A stretch of DNA of 64,000 nt from Labilibaculum manganireducens (GTDB lineage Bacteria > Bacteroidota > Bacteroidia > Bacteroidales > Marinifilaceae): positions 62,001 to 126,000 of the forward strand of contig NZ_MVDE01000014.1 of assembly GCF_002843385.1 (NCBI RefSeq), given 5' to 3'. The notes under the pieces are model-generated. The model ran no database searches, was not told the origin of the DNA, and saw only the letters and a program-made list of their open reading frames with translations. This document shows, one piece after another, positions 9,026-19,347 of the stretch. Position numbers and translations under genes: made by a program. Positions within the stretch are counted from its first letter, which is position 1, and the number at the start of each line of letters is the position of its first letter.

Positions 9026-10210
9026 ATGACAAATAAAAAAATAAACATCTCGCAAATTATGCCGGTTTTGTTTGGCTTTTTTGTAATGGGATTTTGCGAT
9101 GTGGTTGGTATCACGTCAGCTCATGTAAAAGAAGATCTTTTGGGTGGATACGATCCGGCATTTAGAGATACACTTTCGAATCTTATTCCTGTAGCACTTT
9201 TCTCAATGTTTTTGCTTTTTTCTATTCCGACAGGGATGTTGATGAATAAAATTGGCCGAAAAAAAACAGTGATATTGAGTAATGCAATTACTATTGTGGC
9301 CATGTTTATTCCACTAATAGAGTATTCTTTTGTAATGTCTCTTATTGCTTTTGCCCTATTGGGTATTGCTAATACCATCTTACAGGTATCTCTAAACCCG
9401 TTAATTGCAAATGTAGTAAAAGGCGACAGACTGACCAGCAGTTTAACTGCCGGACAGTTTGTAAAAGCAATTTCATCATTTAGTGCCCCTTTTATTGCTG
9501 CATTTGCAGCTTCTCAGCTTGACAACTGGCAGTATATCTTTCCTATTTATGCGCTAATTACCTTGTTATCTACTGTTTGGTTGATATTTACGCCAATAAA
9601 GGAGGATCCAATAGAAGAAAAGGCCAATTCGTTTGGCAGTGTAATGGCTCTTTTGAAAGATAAAACCATTCTGTTGTTATTCTTGGGAATATTGTTTGTT
9701 GTTGGAGTTGATGTGGGGGTGAATACTGCTTCATCTAAAATATTAATGGAACGTTGTGGTCTAAGTTCAATTGAAGCTGGCTACGGACCAAGTGTTTATT
9801 TTGCATTACGTACTTTGGGAGCCTTCTTAGGTGCAATAAGTTTAGCTAAATTCTCTTCTTCTAAATTCTTTAAAATAAATATTGTGGTTGCGGTAGCTGC
9901 ACTGGTGATATTAATTTTTATGCAAAACCAGTATGCTGTTTTTGTTATTTTTGGTGTTATTGGTTTTACTATTGCCAATATTTTCCCTATTATCTTTGGA
10001 ATGGCTATTCAGGCCCGTCCTGATAAAAGCAATGAAATCTCTGGTTTGATGATTACCGGAGTTTTCGGTGGGGCTGTTCTTCCTTTTCTGATGGGAATCC
10101 TATCTGATGTGGTGGGATCCCAGACAGGTTCTGTAATCGTTATTCTAAGCGGGGCACTATACCTTACATTTGCGGCTTTTGCTTTAAGTACTAAAAAACA
10201 CGAAGATTGA
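9026..10210 (+). CDS. MFS sugar transporter
   Basis: 394 aa with about twelve hydrophobic segments. The loop after TM2 carries GMLMNKIGRKKT, the major facilitator signature (G-x-x-x-D/N-R-x-G-R-K). It resembles the sugar:proton symporters that Bacteroidota keep next to sugar kinases. Substrate is inferred from context as a monosaccharide such as glucose, galactose or fucose; sequence alone does not decide. A terminator follows at about 10337. Confidence 0.8.
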   Translation: MTNKKINISQIMPVLFGFFVMGFCDVVGITSAHVKEDLLGGYDPAFRDTLSNLIPVALFSMFLLFSIPTGMLMNKIGRKKTVILSNAITIVAMFIPLIEYSFVMSLIAFALLGIANTILQVSLNPLIANVVKGDRLTSSLTAGQFVKAISSFSAPFIAAFAASQLDNWQYIFPIYALITLLSTVWLIFTPIKEDPIEEKANSFGSVMALLKDKTILLLFLGILFVVGVDVGVNTASSKILMERCGLSSIEAGYGPSVYFALRTLGAFLGAISLAKFSSSKFFKINIVVAVAALVILIFMQNQYAVFVIFGVIGFTIANIFPIIFGMAIQARPDKSNEISGLMITGVFGGAVLPFLMGILSDVVGSQTGSVIVILSGALYLTFAAFALSTKKHED

Positions 10211-10336
10211 GTTGTTCTAAAATTGATTGGCAGAAAAACAGCTAATTTAAGTACAGAACAATTAATTTATTAGAAATTTCACAATCTGAAATTGGTTGTA
10301 ATTCCAGGAGGTGTGTCTTGGATTAATGTGATTTTA

Positions 10337-10373
10337 AAAACCGCATGAAACATTCGTTTTATGCGGTTTTTAT
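10337..10373 (+). terminator. Rho-independent terminator after the MFS gene
   Basis: Perfect 10-bp arms AAAACCGCAT (10337-10346) and ATGCGGTTTT (10361-10370) with a 14-nt loop that can pair further (GAAAC/GTTTT). The second arm ends in a short T run. It closes the kinase-transporter unit before the Sus operon. Confidence 0.8.
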
Positions 10374-10581
10374 GTTTTAGGAATCAGTAGTGAACTAATA
10401 TTGCAGAGGTAACCGAAAAGGATATGTCCTTGAATTGAGATGACTTTGTGTTATCTTTATGAATATGAGTGTTTTAAAATTGATGTTTATTGCTCTTAAT
10501 TAACATCTGTGACACTGATTTGTATCATAAATGACACATGAGTTATCATTTCAACCTTTATCATTAACAAATTTTAACAGG

Positions 10582-10607
10582 TTGAAGTAGGACCCGTAAT
10601 ATATTTG
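10582..10607 (+). promoter_or_regulatory. Candidate Bacteroidota-type promoter for the susC operon
   Basis: TATATTTG at 10600-10607 matches the -7 consensus TAnnTTTG used by the primary sigma factor of Bacteroidota. A TTG at 10582 could serve as the -33 element, though the spacing is slightly short. The susC start codon lies about 40 nt downstream, within a long non-coding gap after the terminator. Confidence 0.45.
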
Positions 10608-10648
10608 CAACATGTTTAATAACCGAGTTTTATTTAAATCAGATTTCT

Positions 10649-13600
10649 ATGATGATTAAAAAAGCGAAATTAAAAATTCCGGTGCAATCGTTATCAAGGC
10701 AGTTGCTAATTTTTACTGGAATTGCGCTGATGTTGCTTTCAGCAACTGTGGCATATGGGCAGACAGAGCGAACCATAACGGGTGTTGTTGTATCTGCGAC
10801 AGACAATACGCCAATACCGGGTACGAATGTAGTTATAAAAGGAACTACAATTGGTGGAATTACCGATATTGATGGAAACTACTCTATTCAGGTTAACGAA
10901 AACGATGTCGTTGTTTTTTCTTTTATTGGATTTAGATCTCAGGAAGTTCTTATCTCCAATCAGCAGGTAATAAATATTATATTGGCTGAAGATGTATCCA
11001 GCCTTGATGAAGTTATTGTTGTAGGTTATGGTGTTCAGCAGAAAAAACTAGTGACTGGTGCTACTTCTCAGATGAAAGGAGACGCAATTCAAAAGCAAAA
11101 TGCGACTAACCCTTTACAAGCCATGCAAGGTCAAACGGCCGGTGTTAATATTGCATCTACTTCAGGGCAACCAGGATCAGACATGAGAGTAAGCATTCGT
11201 GGTATTGGTACGGTTGGAGATTCTCAACCACTCTATATTATTGATGGAGTTCAAGGAGATATCACAACGGTAAATGCTTCGGATATTGAAAGTCTGGATG
11301 TATTAAAAGATGCTGCTTCTGCTGCTATTTATGGTTCTCAGGCTGCTAATGGTGTTGTTTTGGTTACTACAAAACAGGGGAAAGCCGGAAAAGCACAAAT
11401 TTCCTTTGATGCTTATTATGGTGTGCAAAATGTAGCAAGAACCACTGATATGCTTAACAGAGATCAATACATTACAATGATGCAGGAGCAAGCATTAAAC
11501 TCAGGGTCAGCTTTGTATGGCGCAAGTGTTTTTGATGGTGCTGCCGATACTGATTGGGTAGATCAAATGTTTACAGACAATGCTGTTACTGAGAATTATT
11601 CACTTGGAATTACCGGAGGAACAGATGCTTCTGTTTATGCTCTTTCCTTATCTTATATCAATCAGGAAGGTATTGTAGGTGGAGCAGATGTATCAAACTA
11701 TGAACGATATGGTTTTCGTGTTAATACAGAGCATAAACTGTATGAAAATATTTTAAAGGTTGGCCAGCATATGAATTTCAATTATATTAAGAATAATGGA
11801 GTTGCTGTTGGGAATCAATATAGTAACAGCTTAAGAGGTGCATTTGGTACGTCTCCTTTATCACCAGTATATAGTGATAACAATATTTACGGCAGTCCTT
11901 ACAATGACACCTCTAATTCTCCTTGGAATACCGGTGATGGTAATCCTTACGGATTATTAATGACAAACAATAAAAATGCAAGCGATCAGCAAAAAATGCT
12001 TGCTGATATTTATGCGGAGTTAGAGCCTGTTGAAAATTTAAAAATCAAATCATTGTTTGGGTTTAACTATTATGCTTCAGAATATCGAAGTTATTCACCA
12101 TTGTATCAGTTCTCTATTTATTCATACAACAATGATCACACTACAGTGAATCAAAACATGAGTAAAGGACATACCATGACTTGGACGAATACAGCAAGTT
12201 ATAGTTTTGATCTTAACGAAGTACATAAGTTTGATGTATTGGCTGGTATGGAAGTTATTCGTTTTCAGGGAACTAAATTGGAAGGTTCAAATTGGGATCT
12301 GCTCTCACAGTTCGACAATTTCGGAGGTGCTTATCTTGATAACACAAGTGGACAAGCAGAGCTGGATAAAGATCCGGAAACTGGTGAAGTAAAAGGAGTT
12401 ATTGAGAAACGCACAGTTGGAGGTGGACCAGAGGTGAAATCACGTCGTCTGTCCTATTTCGGTCGTTTGGGATACAACTACAAAGAAAAATACATGCTGA
12501 ATGCGACTTTGCGTGCAGATGCTTCATCGAAATTTACCAAAGGGAATCGCTGGGGATATTTCCCATCTGTTTCGGCCGGTTGGGTTGCAACAAATGAACC
12601 ATTTTTAGAATCGGTTAGTACCTGGATGGATTTCCTTAAAGTGCGAGCAAGTTGGGGACAGGTAGGTAACCAGTCTATTGATGATTTTCAGTATGCAGCA
12701 CCTGTTAATACATCAACCAATTTTTCAGGGACTGATCCAGCTGCTAATTATGTGTTTGGTACAGCACTGGTAAATACACCTGGAGCATATCCAAGCAGAT
12801 TATCCAACCCAAATGTAAAGTGGGAGACCTCGGAACAAACCAATATTGGTTTTGATGCTTATTTTATGAATAGTCGATTGGGAGTTAATGCAGATTTTTA
12901 TGTGAAAAAAACCAAAGACTGGCTGGTAACAGCACCAATTTTAGCAACTGCAGGTACATCTGCTCCCGTTATTAATGGAGGTAATGTAAAAAATACAGGA
13001 ATTGAATTGGCCTTGACATGGTCCGATAACATTGGAGATTTGAATTATCATATTGGTGTTAACGGTGCTTATAATAAAAACGAGGTAGGGCAAATCCCTA
13101 CTGATGATGGAATTATTCATGGTTATACAAATCAGTTGTACGATAATTCACCGGAGTTTTACAGAGCTGAAAATGGACATGCCATCGGATATTTCTGGGG
13201 TTATGCAACAGCTGGAATATTCCAAAATGAGGCAGATATACAAGCTTGGCGAAATGCGGGAAATGGAATTTTGCAGGACGATGTAAAACCAGGTGATGTG
13301 AAATATGTAGATCAGGATAAAAATGGAATCGTAAATTCTGACGATAAAGTGGATTTGGGTAGTGGTATTCCTGATTTGACTTATGGTTTTAATCTTAGTT
13401 TGGACTACAAAGGATTTGATTTGGCAATTTCTGCTAATGGTGTTGTGGGTAATGAAATTGTACAGTCGTACCGAAACCAGGGGAATAAAAAAGCTAATTA
13501 CACAACAGCGGTATTGCAGCGATGGACTGGTGAAGGAACATCCAATAACATGCCACGTGTTACAGAGACCAATGTAAACTGGCAATTCTCAGATCTTTAT

Positions 13601-13849
13601 ATACAAAATGGAGACTTCTTGCGCATTAGTAATATTGCTTTGGGATATGATTTTAGCAGATTAACAAAAAACTCACTATTCAGTCAGCTGCGATTATATG
13701 CTGCTGTTCAAAACGCATTTACTTTTACAAAGTATGATGGTATGGATCCGGAAATAGGATATGGAACACAAAGTTGGGTGTCAGGGGTCGATTTAGGATA
13801 TTACCCACGTCCTCGTACTTTCCTGGTTGGTGTTAATCTTAAGTTTTAA
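10649..13849 (+). CDS. susC: SusC-type TonB-dependent outer membrane transporter
   Basis: 1066 aa. Order: signal peptide (ends near AYGQ), carboxypeptidase-D-like domain (ITGVVVSATDNTPIPGTNVV at about 42-120), TonB box region (DEVIVVGYG), plug domain (ATSQMKGDAIQ to VLVTTKQG), and a 22-strand barrel ending in an aromatic residue (GVNLKF). SusC proteins import oligosaccharides made at the cell surface. It precedes susD by 21 nt and heads the xyloglucan-type locus. Confidence 0.96.
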   Translation: MMIKKAKLKIPVQSLSRQLLIFTGIALMLLSATVAYGQTERTITGVVVSATDNTPIPGTNVVIKGTTIGGITDIDGNYSIQVNENDVVVFSFIGFRSQEVLISNQQVINIILAEDVSSLDEVIVVGYGVQQKKLVTGATSQMKGDAIQKQNATNPLQAMQGQTAGVNIASTSGQPGSDMRVSIRGIGTVGDSQPLYIIDGVQGDITTVNASDIESLDVLKDAASAAIYGSQAANGVVLVTTKQGKAGKAQISFDAYYGVQNVARTTDMLNRDQYITMMQEQALNSGSALYGASVFDGAADTDWVDQMFTDNAVTENYSLGITGGTDASVYALSLSYINQEGIVGGADVSNYERYGFRVNTEHKLYENILKVGQHMNFNYIKNNGVAVGNQYSNSLRGAFGTSPLSPVYSDNNIYGSPYNDTSNSPWNTGDGNPYGLLMTNNKNASDQQKMLADIYAELEPVENLKIKSLFGFNYYASEYRSYSPLYQFSIYSYNNDHTTVNQNMSKGHTMTWTNTASYSFDLNEVHKFDVLAGMEVIRFQGTKLEGSNWDLLSQFDNFGGAYLDNTSGQAELDKDPETGEVKGVIEKRTVGGGPEVKSRRLSYFGRLGYNYKEKYMLNATLRADASSKFTKGNRWGYFPSVSAGWVATNEPFLESVSTWMDFLKVRASWGQVGNQSIDDFQYAAPVNTSTNFSGTDPAANYVFGTALVNTPGAYPSRLSNPNVKWETSEQTNIGFDAYFMNSRLGVNADFYVKKTKDWLVTAPILATAGTSAPVINGGNVKNTGIELALTWSDNIGDLNYHIGVNGAYNKNEVGQIPTDDGIIHGYTNQLYDNSPEFYRAENGHAIGYFWGYATAGIFQNEADIQAWRNAGNGILQDDVKPGDVKYVDQDKNGIVNSDDKVDLGSGIPDLTYGFNLSLDYKGFDLAISANGVVGNEIVQSYRNQGNKKANYTTAVLQRWTGEGTSNNMPRVTETNVNWQFSDLYIQNGDFLRISNIALGYDFSRLTKNSLFSQLRLYAAVQNAFTFTKYDGMDPEIGYGTQSWVSGVDLGYYPRPRTFLVGVNLKF

Positions 13850-13870
13850 TGTTGATAAAGATTTAGAATT

Positions 13871-15505
13871 ATGAACAAAATAAAATTAAATATTCTAACA
13901 TTTGGAATGCTGAGTCTGGGATTATTTTCTTGCTCAGAATCATTTCTGGATGTAGAACCGGAAACCTCTATTTTTGATAGTAATTTTTACAAAACGGAGG
14001 CTGATTTTGAAATGGCTTTAGTTGGTTGTTACGATGGATACCAAAGAACAACATCTGATGGCGGAACGGCTTTCTATGTAGCTTCAGAGCTTCTGTCGGA
14101 TGAATGTTTTGGTGGTGCAGGTGCAGGAGACGATAGAAATAATCAGCTTTTGGATCGGTTTGATCTAAGTCAGGCACCCTCTTACAATGATATCTTTAAC
14201 GAGACCTGGAAATCTTATTATGCAGGAATTTTTCGCTGCAATAAGTTGTTAACAAAGCTGGATGATATTAGTTGGGAAGGCAAAGAAGATACTCGCAGCA
14301 GAATTGAAGGTGAGACTCGCTATTTACGTGCGCTATTGTATTTCGATTTGGCACGATTGTTCAATAAAGTGCCCTTGTTGCTTGAACCAACTACCGATAA
14401 TGTGCCGCAATCGGAACCTGCTGCTGTTTATAAAGTAATTGCTGAAGATTTAAAGTTTGCTGCTGAAAATATTAATCAGCCGGCTTATTCCCCTTCATGG
14501 GCTGCCACAAATGACGGACGGGCAACTCAATGGGCTGCAAAAGCCGTGTTGGGAAGAGTGTTCTTATTTTATACAGGTTATTATGGTACTGCCGATTTAG
14601 AAGGAGTGGTTGATAAAGCTTATGTGTTGGCAGGCCTTGAGAATGTGATCGGCGAAGGAGGTTTTTCATTAGTTTCGGAATACAAAAATCTTTGGGAAGC
14701 AGCCTCGACAACACCAGTACCTGAAGATAATACTTTAGTTAGTACCTGGGCCGGAAGAGGAAACTCAGAAGCAGTATTTACACAGAAATTTAACTACACT
14801 TCTGATTATAATGGCAATGTAGATGGAAACAGATGGTTGGTGATGATGGGATTAAGAGAAACTACTTCTTCGCCTTATGGTTACGGATGGGGATTATGCA
14901 CCGTAAATCCAAAAACCGCTCAGAGTTTTGATACTGATGATCAGCGGAAAACTGCCTCGGTTATTGATATGGTTTCTGAAGGTGTGATTGAAGATGTTGA
15001 TCTATCCAAGTGGAGGGAATATACTGGATATTGTAATAAAAAGTACATACCTCTTGCTCTTCCTGATGGAACTTATATTGTTGACGGTTTAGGTGAAGGT
15101 GATAACCAAATTTCACAATTTCAGGATTTTATCGTGATGCGTTATTCTGATGTTTTATTGATGGCTGCTGAATTGGGAAGTGCAAAGGCTCAAACATATT
15201 TTGATGAAGTGAGAGGACGGGCAGGTTTAGGTACTAAAACCGTAACAAAGGAAGCCATTATGGCTGAGCGTAGAGTAGAGTTTGCTTTTGAAGGAATCAG
15301 ATATTGGGATTTATTGCGTCAGGGAATTGATGTGGCGGCTACTGCAATTGCAGAAAGTAATACAGAAGTATTAAGTGCTGATGTGTCTGATTTTATTACA
15401 ATCACAGAGGCAAACATCAAAAAAACAAATGGTTTTATGCAAATTCCAAATACACAAATTACTCTTTCGAATGGTGTCTTGAAGCAAAATGCAGGATGGG
15501 AGTAG
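13871..15505 (+). CDS. susD: SusD-type starch-binding-like outer membrane lipoprotein
   Basis: 544 aa lipoprotein with lipobox LGLFSCSE. It shows the SusD/RagB layout: N-terminal FLDVEPETS, TPR-like helices (TRYLRALLYFDLARLFNKVPL) and the C-terminal signature MAERRVEFAFEGIRYWDLLRQG. SusD forms a lid over SusC and binds glycan at the surface. Its pairing with the SusC gene just upstream is characteristic. Confidence 0.96.
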   Translation: MNKIKLNILTFGMLSLGLFSCSESFLDVEPETSIFDSNFYKTEADFEMALVGCYDGYQRTTSDGGTAFYVASELLSDECFGGAGAGDDRNNQLLDRFDLSQAPSYNDIFNETWKSYYAGIFRCNKLLTKLDDISWEGKEDTRSRIEGETRYLRALLYFDLARLFNKVPLLLEPTTDNVPQSEPAAVYKVIAEDLKFAAENINQPAYSPSWAATNDGRATQWAAKAVLGRVFLFYTGYYGTADLEGVVDKAYVLAGLENVIGEGGFSLVSEYKNLWEAASTTPVPEDNTLVSTWAGRGNSEAVFTQKFNYTSDYNGNVDGNRWLVMMGLRETTSSPYGYGWGLCTVNPKTAQSFDTDDQRKTASVIDMVSEGVIEDVDLSKWREYTGYCNKKYIPLALPDGTYIVDGLGEGDNQISQFQDFIVMRYSDVLLMAAELGSAKAQTYFDEVRGRAGLGTKTVTKEAIMAERRVEFAFEGIRYWDLLRQGIDVAATAIAESNTEVLSADVSDFITITEANIKKTNGFMQIPNTQITLSNGVLKQNAGWE

Positions 15506-15521
15506 TTTTAAAAAATATAAT

Positions 15522-17510
15522 ATGATGAAAAAACTATATAATTTATTAACATTTCTGATTCTATCAGCTGTAGTGTATACGAGTTGTACACCTGATAAAT
15601 ACGATCTGGAAAAAACCGATATCAAATCTGAAGATTTGGTGGAAGGCATAGCTTATACGATAACACATGATACTGAAAATCCAAATATTGTTTATCTGAC
15701 AAGTTTAATGGAATCAAATTATCAGTCTTTATGGAGTCATCCTCAAGGAAGAAGTCAAACGCAAAAGGATACGTTAAAGATTGCATTTCCAGGTGTTTAT
15801 AAGGTTCTTTTTGGTGTGAATACAAGAGGCGGTGTTGTTTTTGCCGCCGATTCTGCAGAATTTGTAATTGATGAATTCTATTCTGGTTTCGTTGATCATA
15901 TACTATGGACTAATTTAACTGGAGGTGTCGGACATGAAAAAACGTGGCGACTGGATTATGGTTCTTATGGCCTTGCTGCAGGACCTTTAACTTATTGTGA
16001 ACCTCAAACAACCTGGGATGAATGGCAAGCCGGTACTGCCTCAATTGGATGGGCTCCTGCATGGGTTGGTAATGAATGGATTATAGAGGAAGCTGATAAA
16101 GACAGTAGAATGACTTTTAGCCTGATTGACGGTGCTGAGATAACTACACATAAAGTTACCGAAGGAGTGGATGAGGAAGGAACTTTTTCACTGGATGTAG
16201 ATAATCATACTATAACTACTACAGATGCTACCATTCTTCGTTCCAACAACTTTATTGCCAATGCAACTAACTGGAACCAGAATTTGGCTATTTTGGAGCT
16301 AACAGAAAATCAGTTGATGGTTGGCGTAAGAAGAACAAATGATGAAGGAGATTACCTGTATGTTTGGAATTTTGTTTCTGATGAATATGCTGAAAATTAT
16401 GTACCGGATGATGTTCCTGATCCTGAACCACCATATGATGGTGATGCTAATAATGATTTAACAACAACAGTTACTGTTTCAAAAACATGGAACATTGATA
16501 TGGATTACCCATACAATTGGTTTGGATTAGATGGCAGTGCACTAAGTGAGGTTGCTACCTACGGAAGTGATCCTGAAGGATTCACTTTTACAACATGGAC
16601 ACCTCCATATGATCAAGCTATTTTTGAATCCATAAACTTATCCTTAACTAAGCAGGGGGATAAAGATGGAAATTATGAATTAGTAACTGCAGACGGCACA
16701 GTGGTTGGAAATTATACAATTGATGATTCTAACAATATAGATTTTGGCCAACCTTTGAGTGTGTTTTCAGGTGTTGGAGGTTGGTTATCTTTTGGTACAA
16801 GCGAAGCTGAAAATCTGACGAATACTTTAAGAGTTATTGTTTCTGAAAAGGATGCTCTTGGGAATATTGAAGCCATATGGTTGGGCATGAGATCGGCTGA
16901 TAAGGATGAATATTTAGCATTGCATTTAAAACCAAGTAGCTCCGGTGGAGAAGAGAATCCAGAAGTAGCTCTTAAGAATATTATTTGTGGAAGTACATGG
17001 AAAATTGATTCCGAGCGTAGCTATGATAAAACTACTAGCTGGGGAGCTGAACAAGGTCCTGTTATTTTTTCAGATTATTCTACTTGGGCTTATAATCCTC
17101 TTCCAGGACAACATTATGCTGCAGGTGAAGCTGATATTGACTATGGTAGTATGAAATTTGAATTAGACGGTACAGTATCTGTTAGTCAACATCGCAGAAT
17201 CTACACGTATGTTGATGAAACATCTGGTGAAACTCTTGTTCGTAATGGTTCTCCTGAAGATGGAGATATTCTGGATACGGATGATATTGTAAATTTAAAC
17301 GGCACATGGACACTTGATTTGGATAATAATAAATTAAGTATGTCTGTTGGAGTTGTTCACCCATGGACCTGCGATTATATGGTCTTGGATTGGGGAGATC
17401 TTACAATTTACCGTATTGATGGAGAAGCTATGTTGTTACAAGCTTTGCGAGATCCTAGATCAGGAGAGGATGCATTTCAAATGAATTATGTTTTTGTACC
17501 TGCTCAATAG
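15522..17510 (+). CDS. Surface glycan-binding lipoprotein (SGBP position)
   Basis: About 662 aa. The start is set at the ATG pair at 15522, since the longer frame would extend back into susD. The N terminus has a lipobox VVYTSCTP followed by a PKD/Ig-like segment, then repeated beta-sandwich modules rich in Trp and Gly (WRLDYGSYGLAAGP, KTWNIDMDYPYNWFG, STWKIDSERSYD), which look like two or three related carbohydrate-binding units. No catalytic motif is seen. Its place right after susCD is that of SusE/F or SGBP-B proteins that capture polysaccharide for the surface enzyme. Confidence 0.75.
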   Translation: MMKKLYNLLTFLILSAVVYTSCTPDKYDLEKTDIKSEDLVEGIAYTITHDTENPNIVYLTSLMESNYQSLWSHPQGRSQTQKDTLKIAFPGVYKVLFGVNTRGGVVFAADSAEFVIDEFYSGFVDHILWTNLTGGVGHEKTWRLDYGSYGLAAGPLTYCEPQTTWDEWQAGTASIGWAPAWVGNEWIIEEADKDSRMTFSLIDGAEITTHKVTEGVDEEGTFSLDVDNHTITTTDATILRSNNFIANATNWNQNLAILELTENQLMVGVRRTNDEGDYLYVWNFVSDEYAENYVPDDVPDPEPPYDGDANNDLTTTVTVSKTWNIDMDYPYNWFGLDGSALSEVATYGSDPEGFTFTTWTPPYDQAIFESINLSLTKQGDKDGNYELVTADGTVVGNYTIDDSNNIDFGQPLSVFSGVGGWLSFGTSEAENLTNTLRVIVSEKDALGNIEAIWLGMRSADKDEYLALHLKPSSSGGEENPEVALKNIICGSTWKIDSERSYDKTTSWGAEQGPVIFSDYSTWAYNPLPGQHYAAGEADIDYGSMKFELDGTVSVSQHRRIYTYVDETSGETLVRNGSPEDGDILDTDDIVNLNGTWTLDLDNNKLSMSVGVVHPWTCDYMVLDWGDLTIYRIDGEAMLLQALRDPRSGEDAFQMNYVFVPAQ

Positions 17511-17534
17511 ATTAGAACTTTAACAGATGTTTTT

Positions 17535-17563
17535 ATCCCGCCCGTTAGTGGGCGGGATTATTC
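17535..17563 (+). terminator. Intra-operon terminator/attenuator between SGBP and GH5 genes
   Basis: ATCCCGCCC (17535-17543) pairs perfectly with GGGCGGGAT (17550-17558) around the loop GTTAGT, preceded by a T run and followed by TATTCTAT. Its GC-rich stem stands out in this AT-rich locus. It probably lets susCD-SGBP be expressed above the downstream enzymes. Confidence 0.75.
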
Positions 17564-17583
17564 TATAATCAAAATCACAAACA

Positions 17584-19266
17584 ATGAAATTACACCATAT
17601 GTTACTATCCATTTTAATTGGGTTAATGGTTTTTGGAGGGTGTTCGAAGGATGAAACCAGTGTAGATCCGGAATTGGTAGTTTCTGTAGATAAGCTGGAT
17701 ATAACAAAAGCCGGGGAAACAAAAACCATTCATGTTAAAAGTAATGTGGATTGGACGATCGAAAGTTCAGAATCGTGGTGTAAAGTTACGCCTGAATTTG
17801 GAGGAGCCGCAACAAATCCTGTTCAAGTTGCTGTTGAGGCAAATGCTGATACCGATGAAAGATCAGCTACTCTTACAGTAAAAGCAGATAACCTGATTAA
17901 AGAAATTCAGGTGGTTCAGGCTCCGGATTATGCATTATTACTAAAACAAAGTGTTTTCAGCCTTACTGCTGATAACCAGGAGTTAAGTATCGGGTTTCAA
18001 ACATCAGGAACGGTAGAAATTGCTATTGACGGAGATTGGATTACAAAGAAAGAAGCAAAAAGTATAGTTGATGGATCTCAGACCTTTATCATAAGTGCAA
18101 ATGAATCTTTTATCGCACGGGAAGGCAGCATCAAATTTACTTTAGATGATATTACTGAAATTGCAACGATTAATCAAAATGGAATCGATGTGAACATTCC
18201 TGCTGACAAAACCGGTGTTGAAAGTGATGCTGTGACTTTAGCCGGTAAAATGATAGCCGGATGGAATATTGGAAACTCTTTGGAGGTAACCGGAGGAGAA
18301 ACAGGCTGGGGAAATCCGGTTGTTTCCAAGCAACTAATAGATGGAGTTAAGGCTGCTGGGTTTAATGCAATTCGTATTCCATGTGCATGGGATTCTTATA
18401 TTACTGATAGAGAAACTTACAGGGTTTCGGATGCTTGGTTTGCCAGAGTAAAAGAAGTGGTTGATTATTGTTACGAAAATGAAATGTATGCTATCTTAAA
18501 CATCCACTGGGATGGTGGATGGTTAGAGAACAATCCAACTTACGATAAACAAGACGAAATAAATAAAGAACAATATGCCCTTTGGCAACAAATTGCTGTG
18601 TATTTCAGAGAATATGATGAGCACTTACTATTTGCAGGAACCAATGAAGTGCATGCTGATTATGGTACACCTTCAACCGAAAACATTATTGTTCAGCAAT
18701 CATTTAATCAAAAATTTGTTGATGCTGTTCGATCTACAGGAGGAAAGAATGCCTACCGAAACTTAGTGGTTCAAACTTATAATACCAACATTGCTCATGG
18801 AGTTAATTTTCATGAAATGCCTACCGATGAAGTTGCAGATCGGTTAATGCTTGAAGTACACTATTATGATCCTTGGGATTTTTGCGGACAGGAAGAAAGC
18901 GGTTTCAAAACCCAATGGGGAGCTGGCTATACAGATGTTTCCAGTTATGGACAGGAAGACTACCTAAATGAACAATTTGGAGCCATGAAAACCAAGTATG
19001 CAGATAAAGGTATTCCTGTAATCTTAGGCGAATACGGAGCCATGTTACGTGCTGATTTGACCGGAGATGCATTAACAACTCATATTGAATCAAGGAATAA
19101 TTATTTGAAAACAGTTACAAGCGCAGCTAAAGCAAGTGGGATGATTCCTTTTATTTGGGATAATGGAGGTACAGGTAATAATAGTTTTGGATTGTTCGAT
19201 AGGAGTACTGGTAATGAAGTTCATTCTGATGCTATTGACGCTATAATTGAAGGAGCGACAGATTAA
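17584..19266 (+). CDS. BACON-domain GH5 endo-glucanase/xyloglucanase lipoprotein
   Basis: 560 aa with lipobox VFGGCSKD. Two BACON-like modules (about 35-115 and 120-200; VDWTIESSESWCKVTP, then GDWITKKEAKSIVDG) precede a GH5 barrel. GH5 markers: GWNIGNSLE, IRIPCAW, NIHWDGGW, acid/base E355 in GTNEVH, nucleophile E483 in LGEYGAM. BACON plus GH5 (subfamily 4 type) is the layout of the surface endo-xyloglucanase of Bacteroides ovatus. As a lipoprotein next to SusCD it is likely the surface enzyme that cuts the backbone before import. Confidence 0.88.
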   Translation: MKLHHMLLSILIGLMVFGGCSKDETSVDPELVVSVDKLDITKAGETKTIHVKSNVDWTIESSESWCKVTPEFGGAATNPVQVAVEANADTDERSATLTVKADNLIKEIQVVQAPDYALLLKQSVFSLTADNQELSIGFQTSGTVEIAIDGDWITKKEAKSIVDGSQTFIISANESFIAREGSIKFTLDDITEIATINQNGIDVNIPADKTGVESDAVTLAGKMIAGWNIGNSLEVTGGETGWGNPVVSKQLIDGVKAAGFNAIRIPCAWDSYITDRETYRVSDAWFARVKEVVDYCYENEMYAILNIHWDGGWLENNPTYDKQDEINKEQYALWQQIAVYFREYDEHLLFAGTNEVHADYGTPSTENIIVQQSFNQKFVDAVRSTGGKNAYRNLVVQTYNTNIAHGVNFHEMPTDEVADRLMLEVHYYDPWDFCGQEESGFKTQWGAGYTDVSSYGQEDYLNEQFGAMKTKYADKGIPVILGEYGAMLRADLTGDALTTHIESRNNYLKTVTSAAKASGMIPFIWDNGGTGNNSFGLFDRSTGNEVHSDAIDAIIEGATD

Positions 19267-19347
19267 AAATACTTGATATATAGAAATTACTAATCTCAGT
19301 TCTTTCGATGAAAAAGAGTATTGCAATGGCTTTTAAAATAATATTTT

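Noticed and set aside
13148-13585. 145-codon minus-strand frame inside susC
   Set aside because: Antisense to the conserved SusC barrel, with low-complexity composition and no start context.
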